From positions 16,903 to 80,902 of the forward strand of contig JAPPMP010000024.1 in assembly GCA_028819005.1 (NCBI GenBank): a stretch of DNA of 64,000 bases, read 5' to 3'. This document shows positions 59,381-64,000 of this stretch, in pieces (position 1 is the first letter of the stretch; each line of letters opens with the position of its first letter). This stretch comes from Acidimicrobiaceae bacterium. Its GTDB lineage: Bacteria; Actinomycetota; Acidimicrobiia; Acidimicrobiales; Aldehydirespiratoraceae. The notes beneath the pieces are model-generated. The model was not told the origin of the DNA, searched no databases, and worked only from the letters and a program-made list of their open reading frames with translations. A program made the translations under genes and the position numbers.

Positions 59381-60169
59381 CTAACGCTCGGGGCCTGTGG
59401 TCGGCGGCCCGGCGAACGCCTGAGCCATCATCATCCAATCGAGTGCTGTTTCGCCCACAACCCGCAGTCCCGTTTCTTGCAGACAACGACGTTGGGTCAC
59501 GACTCCGCAGAAGTCTTCGGCGCTACCGACCACGCGGCACTCAGCATTTGCCGGCCCCCAGGTCCATTGCTCACCTGAGGGGCTTTGCAGGGAGACATGG
59601 ACTTCATCGTCCGGCATCCGGAGCTTGCGATTCGCATATGTCCAGCCGCGTGTGATTACCCCGAGCTGGGCGATGTGGCGCAGTCGATCGGTGGCGGGGC
59701 GATCGGCGCCGACCGCGTCGACAATGTCCTGGCCGTGCGCCCAACATTCCATCAAACGGGCGGTGAGAAACGACTTCGCGCCCATTGAGGGTCCATACCA
59801 CTGCACGCGGGCGTCGTCACGCAGCCCTGCCGCGGCGCCGGCCAGTTCATCGCGGCCGGCGCGCCACGCCTCCAACCGCCGGCCGGTCGGCAGATTCCTC
59901 ACGGGGCTCAACGTGTAGTCGTCGACTCCGACGGCCCCCTCGGCGGAACTGGCCGTCAGGGCCTTGAGCGACTCGGCGAAGACAGCTTCATCGCGGATCG
60001 CGGTGGCTGCGGCACAGTCGAAAAACGTCAGATGAGCGACCTGGTCCGTCACGTCCCAGCGGGGACTCGCTGTGGCCACAGCCCATTGGCTCTCGCTGAG
60101 TCCGCTGAGCACCTCGTCTAGCGCCTCCTGTTCTGCGAGCAGGTCTGCCAGGACTTCAGACACGTGCAT
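59381..60169 (-). CDS. DinB-like/maleylpyruvate-isomerase-type metal-binding protein (TIGR03084-like)
   Basis: WDVTDQVAHLTFFD; MECWAHGQDIVDAVG. Confidence 0.75.
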   Translation of the reverse strand: MHVSEVLADLLAEQEALDEVLSGLSESQWAVATASPRWDVTDQVAHLTFFDCAAATAIRDEAVFAESLKALTASSAEGAVGVDDYTLSPVRNLPTGRRLEAWRAGRDELAGAAAGLRDDARVQWYGPSMGAKSFLTARLMECWAHGQDIVDAVGADRPATDRLRHIAQLGVITRGWTYANRKLRMPDDEVHVSLQSPSGEQWTWGPANAECRVVGSAEDFCGVVTQRRCLQETGLRVVGETALDWMMMAQAFAGPPTTGPER

Positions 60170-60890
60170 GATTCTCCTCTCGGGCTCCGCTTGGAGAAGG
60201 CCCTGATCTCGGACGACGACGGTCCTGGGTCGCCCAGGAGTGGGAGAGGCCGTTGAGCATTATGTCGAGCACATGATCAGCGGCGTCTTTGGGAGACTCG
60301 CACAGTTCGGCAACCACGTCGGCTTCACTGAACTGACGACCGAGGCTTGCCAGAGCCCTGGCCACGACCACTGTGTCGACCGCGGCGATCTCACCCTGTT
60401 CAACAGCGAGGTCGAGAAGCTCGCGGGTGACGTTGACCAAGTATTCGTTGTGGGCAGCGAACAGTTCCGGTCCACCGGACACTGCTTCGAGGTCTCGGGC
60501 GAACTCCGGGGTGGTGCGCGACACCGCCACATTGGCTGCCGAAAGATAGGCGCGAATCGCCTCGAGGGGGCTGTTCGACCCTTCGGTAATGGCCCTTGTG
60601 GCGCTTCCCCCGATGTTCCACAGGTTCCGGTCGATCGCCAGCAGAACCAACTCGCCGCGGCTTTCAGCCATCCCGTAGAGGGTCCGCAGCGAACAGTTGA
60701 GCCTTGTCGCGAGGTCGGACATGGTCAGATGGCAGAAGCCGTCGCTCACCAATTCGGTCAGCTGGTCCAAGATCTCGCGCTGCCGAGGCGTGAGCGCTTC
60801 GTTGCGCTCCCTGGACAGTCTCGGCTTGGGTCCGCGCACAAGTCTGAGCCGACGCTCCAGGGCGCTCAGCGGCGCCTCGACCGTTGTCAT
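60156..60890 (-). CDS. TetR-family transcriptional regulator
   Basis: LTPRQREILDQLTELVSDGFCHLTMSDLATRLNCSLRTLYGMAESRGELV. Confidence 0.8.
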   Translation of the reverse strand: MTTVEAPLSALERRLRLVRGPKPRLSRERNEALTPRQREILDQLTELVSDGFCHLTMSDLATRLNCSLRTLYGMAESRGELVLLAIDRNLWNIGGSATRAITEGSNSPLEAIRAYLSAANVAVSRTTPEFARDLEAVSGGPELFAAHNEYLVNVTRELLDLAVEQGEIAAVDTVVVARALASLGRQFSEADVVAELCESPKDAADHVLDIMLNGLSHSWATQDRRRPRSGPSPSGAREENHARV

Positions 60891-62107
60891 GAACGCCTCG
60901 TCTCTGCCCAGGTCTTGCCCTTTTCGACGTCGGGTTCGCGGGGGAGGCCCAACACCATCTCGGCCACAATGTTGCGTTGAATCGCGAAGGTGCCTCCGCC
61001 AAGCGTCAAAGCCGGTGAGAACAAGAAACCGTAGTGCCAGATCCGATCCACCCCCGTGGCCTGCTCCTGTTCGAAGTTCACCTCGGTCGCACCGCCGCGC
61101 ATGCCCAAAGGGATCTCGCCGACTGGCCCCGAACCTTCCAGAAGCCCGTTCGCTCCCGCAAGATCCTTGGCGAGTTCCAGGACGTGCTGGCCGTGCTCAT
61201 CGCCCATGATCTTCTGGATCGAGGCTTCCGGACCAGGCGTCCTGCCGTTCAGACGGGCGCTGAGCGTGCGCAGCCGGTTCAGGCGCAGCACCTCGGCCTC
61301 AGCGTGCAGCGCGGCGAGCCGTTGGCGCATGACCGGATCTGGCGAACCGCCATTGTGCCTGACCAGGTCGATCAACATTTCTGCGGTCGGGCCCGCACCC
61401 CATAGTGAGCCTGCGGAACTGAGCGACACTCGTTCGTTCGCCAGAGTCACTTTGGCGAGCCGCCAACCATCGTTCTCATCACCGATGCGGTTAGCTGCGG
61501 GTATGCGAACATTGTCGAAGAACGTCTGGTTGAACGAATGCGCGGTGGTCATATCTGCGATGGGGGTCATCGTCAGGCCCGCGAGGTCGGTCGGGCAGAT
61601 GAAATAGGAGATGCCCCTGTGCTTGGGCAGGTGGGGGTCGGTGCGCGCGATGAGGATCCCGTATTTGGAGTAATGGCCGCCGCTGGTCCAGATTTTCGAG
61701 CCGTTGACCACGTACTCGTCGCCGTCGCGAACCGCGGTTGCAGCAAGGGAGGCCAGGTCGGAGCCCGCATCGGGTTCTGAGAACATCTGGCAGTAGACGT
61801 CCCTGCCGGTCAGCAGTCCGGGGAGGAGGCGACCCTTCTGCTCCTCGGTCCCGGCGGCGAGGATGGTCGGCCCGGCCCAGCCGATGCCGATCGGGTTGTC
61901 CGGACGCCTGACTTCGGCCCGTCGCAGTTCCTCGTCGATGATCACCTGCAGCAGCGGATCTGCGCTCAGCCCGTAAGGCTCGGGCCAGTGCGGGACGATC
62001 AACCCCCGATCTTGGAGTTGCTGTGCGGTGGGGTCGGGATTGGCTTCAAGCCACTCTCGAACCTCCAGGCGACGGGGGTCGTCATCGGGCGGGAGATCGA
62101 AGTCCAT
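60887..62107 (-). CDS. Acyl-CoA dehydrogenase
   Basis: QMFSEPDAGSDLASLAATAVRDGDEYVVNGSKIWTSGGHYS; start ATG at 62107. Confidence 0.92.
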   Translation of the reverse strand: MDFDLPPDDDPRRLEVREWLEANPDPTAQQLQDRGLIVPHWPEPYGLSADPLLQVIIDEELRRAEVRRPDNPIGIGWAGPTILAAGTEEQKGRLLPGLLTGRDVYCQMFSEPDAGSDLASLAATAVRDGDEYVVNGSKIWTSGGHYSKYGILIARTDPHLPKHRGISYFICPTDLAGLTMTPIADMTTAHSFNQTFFDNVRIPAANRIGDENDGWRLAKVTLANERVSLSSAGSLWGAGPTAEMLIDLVRHNGGSPDPVMRQRLAALHAEAEVLRLNRLRTLSARLNGRTPGPEASIQKIMGDEHGQHVLELAKDLAGANGLLEGSGPVGEIPLGMRGGATEVNFEQEQATGVDRIWHYGFLFSPALTLGGGTFAIQRNIVAEMVLGLPREPDVEKGKTWAETRRS

Positions 62108-62108
62108 C

Positions 62109-63866
62109 TCAGTGTTGACCCAGCAGCTGCACCGGTATGTCGACGTGTCGGGCTCGCAGCCATTCGCCCAATCCCTTGGCCTGAGCGTCCTGACGAGTCG
62201 AGGCGGCCACGCCTTCATCAAGAATGCCGTGTATCACGAAGTTGATCGCCCAGATGTTGGGCAGCACGAAGCGTTCGATGTGGGCGGTGGCGGCTTCTGG
62301 CAGGAGTTGCCGCAGACGATCGGTGGTCAGGTGGTCCTCCAACCACCCGTAGGCCTTCCCAGAACGGACGAAGACGCCCACGTTGGCGTTTCCGCCTTTG
62401 TCGCCCGATCGCGTCCCGGCCAGTGCACCGAGGGGCAGCCGCATTGTTTCGCTGCCGTACGGCGCTGGGATTTCGGGCACCGTCGGACTCACCGGGGGGC
62501 CCGGCGGGGGTGCATCAGAGTCGACGACCGTGCGGCCCCCGCCGAGCAGCACGACATGTTGTGGAACCAGATCACGCGGCACCAGCCCCGAGGTGTGGAC
62601 CCCGAAGGGTTTGCCCACACCCCCGGCCTTGAGGCCGAAGAACCCCGGAATGCTCGCCAGCGCCAGGTCGTTCATTGCTGAAGCGACAGCCGTGGTCTTC
62701 TGCTGGTCCGGGTCCTTTACAGTGATGCGCCAGGAGGCCACAGCCTCCTCGTTGGTTTCTGGGTCGTCCTTGTCGGTGCGCACGACTGTGCTGGTGACGC
62801 TCGAGAAGTCCTCCGGTCGATATCGGCAGTTTCGCCAGAAGGCCCTCTCCACGAGTTCGGCTTTGGCGTCTACGTCGACGCCTGTCAGGGCGATCGCCAT
62901 GTCGCTTCGATAACCGCCCCACGAGTTCATCGAGACCTTCAGAGTCTCCGGAGGCCTCTCTCCCCGCACGCCTGAAATACGAACCCGGTCCGGCCCCACA
63001 TCGGTGAGTTCTATTGTGTCGAAGCGGCTGGTGACGTCAGGACCGAGATAACCCGGGCCGTCTATCTCATACAGCAGCTGGCTGGTGACGGTGCCGATCG
63101 TGATGTTGCCCCCGGTTCCGGGGTGTTTGCCGATCACCGACGATCCGTCCGCGGCGACCTCGGCGAAGGGGAACCCGGGGTACTCGAGCCCTTCTATCTC
63201 TTCAAAGAACGAGTAGTTCCCGCCGGTTGCCTGGGTACCGCACTCTATGACGTGTCCAGCGACGACAGCGCCGGCCAGTTCGTCAAGGTCCGCCGGAGAC
63301 CAGCCGTGATGCCATGCTGCAGGCCCGCAGACGATGGCTGCGTCGGTGGTACGGCCTGTCACCACGATGTCGGCTCCCCGCTGGAGCGCCTCGACGATGC
63401 CCCAGCATCCGAGATATGCGTTGGCGGAGATGTAGTCGATGTCGGCGACTGGTTCTTTGGTTTCGAGGTCGACGATGTCGACCCCGGCTGCTTTGAGCTC
63501 CGCGAGCCGCGGCAGGAGGTTGTCGCCCTCGACGTAGGCGATGGCGGGGGAGAGGCCCAACTTGTCGGCCGCCTCGGCGACTGCCTCGGCACAGTGGAAC
63601 GGGTCGAGTCCGCCGGCATTGGAGACGACTTTGACTCCCGAGTCGACGCAACTGCCCATCACCTGTTCCATCTGCTGTACGAAGGTCTTGGCATAGCCGC
63701 CTTTGGCCCGCTTCGCCTTGGTGCGCGCGAGAATCAGCATTGTCAATTCGGCCAGCCAATCACCGGTGAGCACATCGATCGGACCCCCCTCGACCATCTC
63801 GGCCGCTGCGCTCAGCCGATCGCCGTAGAACCCGCTGCAGTTCGCGATGCGTATCGGCGCATTCAT
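62109..63866 (-). CDS. AtuA-like (DUF1446) acyclic terpene utilization family protein
   Basis: IANCSGFYGDRLSAAAEMVEGGPIDVLTGDWLAELTMLIL; C-terminal GTRSGDKGGNANVGVF domain. Confidence 0.85.
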   Translation of the reverse strand: MNAPIRIANCSGFYGDRLSAAAEMVEGGPIDVLTGDWLAELTMLILARTKAKRAKGGYAKTFVQQMEQVMGSCVDSGVKVVSNAGGLDPFHCAEAVAEAADKLGLSPAIAYVEGDNLLPRLAELKAAGVDIVDLETKEPVADIDYISANAYLGCWGIVEALQRGADIVVTGRTTDAAIVCGPAAWHHGWSPADLDELAGAVVAGHVIECGTQATGGNYSFFEEIEGLEYPGFPFAEVAADGSSVIGKHPGTGGNITIGTVTSQLLYEIDGPGYLGPDVTSRFDTIELTDVGPDRVRISGVRGERPPETLKVSMNSWGGYRSDMAIALTGVDVDAKAELVERAFWRNCRYRPEDFSSVTSTVVRTDKDDPETNEEAVASWRITVKDPDQQKTTAVASAMNDLALASIPGFFGLKAGGVGKPFGVHTSGLVPRDLVPQHVVLLGGGRTVVDSDAPPPGPPVSPTVPEIPAPYGSETMRLPLGALAGTRSGDKGGNANVGVFVRSGKAYGWLEDHLTTDRLRQLLPEAATAHIERFVLPNIWAINFVIHGILDEGVAASTRQDAQAKGLGEWLRARHVDIPVQLLGQH

Positions 63867-64000
63867 GCGTTGCCTTCGCCGGGCGCAGCCGGAGCCGCGG
63901 AAACCGGCGCGGAACCCCCGCCGGGCGCAGCCGGAGCCGCGGAACCCGGCGCGGAACCCCCGCCGGGCGCAGCCGGAGCCGCGGAACCCGGCGCGGAACC
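63863..64000 (-). CDS. C-terminal end of upstream CDS with Ala/Pro/Gly tandem repeats (truncated by window)
   Basis: Minus frame from 64000: GSAPGSAAPAAPGG / GSAPGSAAPAAPGG / GSAPVSAAPAAPGEGNA*; ATGA overlap with the AtuA-like start. Confidence 0.65.
   Translation of the reverse strand, partial: GSAPGSAAPAAPGGGSAPGSAAPAAPGGGSAPVSAAPAAPGEGNA
63877..64000. repeat. 42-bp tandem repeat, about 3 units, runs off the window
   Basis: CGCCGGGCGCAGCCGGAGCCGCGGAAnCCGGCGCGGAACCCC starting at 63877, 63919 and 63961; one mismatch. Confidence 0.95.

Overview
GC-rich (probably actinobacterial or acidimicrobial-like; lineage is inferred only) chromosomal window, mostly metabolic genes in short operons. Main blocks: (i) 1-1.1 kb, a translationally coupled array of small single-TM proteins; (ii) 1.1-5.75 kb, CO-dehydrogenase-type accessory genes (CoxE, CoxD, CoxF/XdhC, MocA-like) without structural coxLMS in view; (iii) 5.8-10.8 kb, a decayed segment next to tRNA-Leu(GAG) with two toxin-antitoxin modules and three gene remnants; (iv) furA-katG; (v) M24 peptidase / PhyH dioxygenase / Asp-Glu-racemase-like operon; (vi) 18-28 kb, PPi-type phosphofructokinase plus glgB/C/A/X/P; (vii) fused EtfBA, cobS/T/U; (viii) 35-44.5 kb, alpha-mannosidase GH38 locus with ABC transporter and LacI regulator; (ix) glycine-betaine-type ABC transporter with a double-domain permease; (x) 56-64 kb, acyl-CoA/acyclic-isoprenoid catabolism cluster. 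The most striking observation is in block (x). The ORF track cuts a minus-strand ORF (57161-57472) at an in-frame TGA, but the frame continues for 79 codons to 56921. The TGA lies in a U-G-S-C motif, followed 11 nt later by a perfect 8-bp hairpin with a GUG loop. This is a predicted selenocysteine protein of the UGSC type. Other notable items are a MalF-like permease with an SH3-like extracellular insertion, an inverted dispersed repeat family (17.8 kb and 53.0 kb), two short duplications at gene starts, a 42-bp coding repeat at the window end, and several near-perfect palindromic operators. All family calls are from recognition of the protein sequences; no database searches were run.
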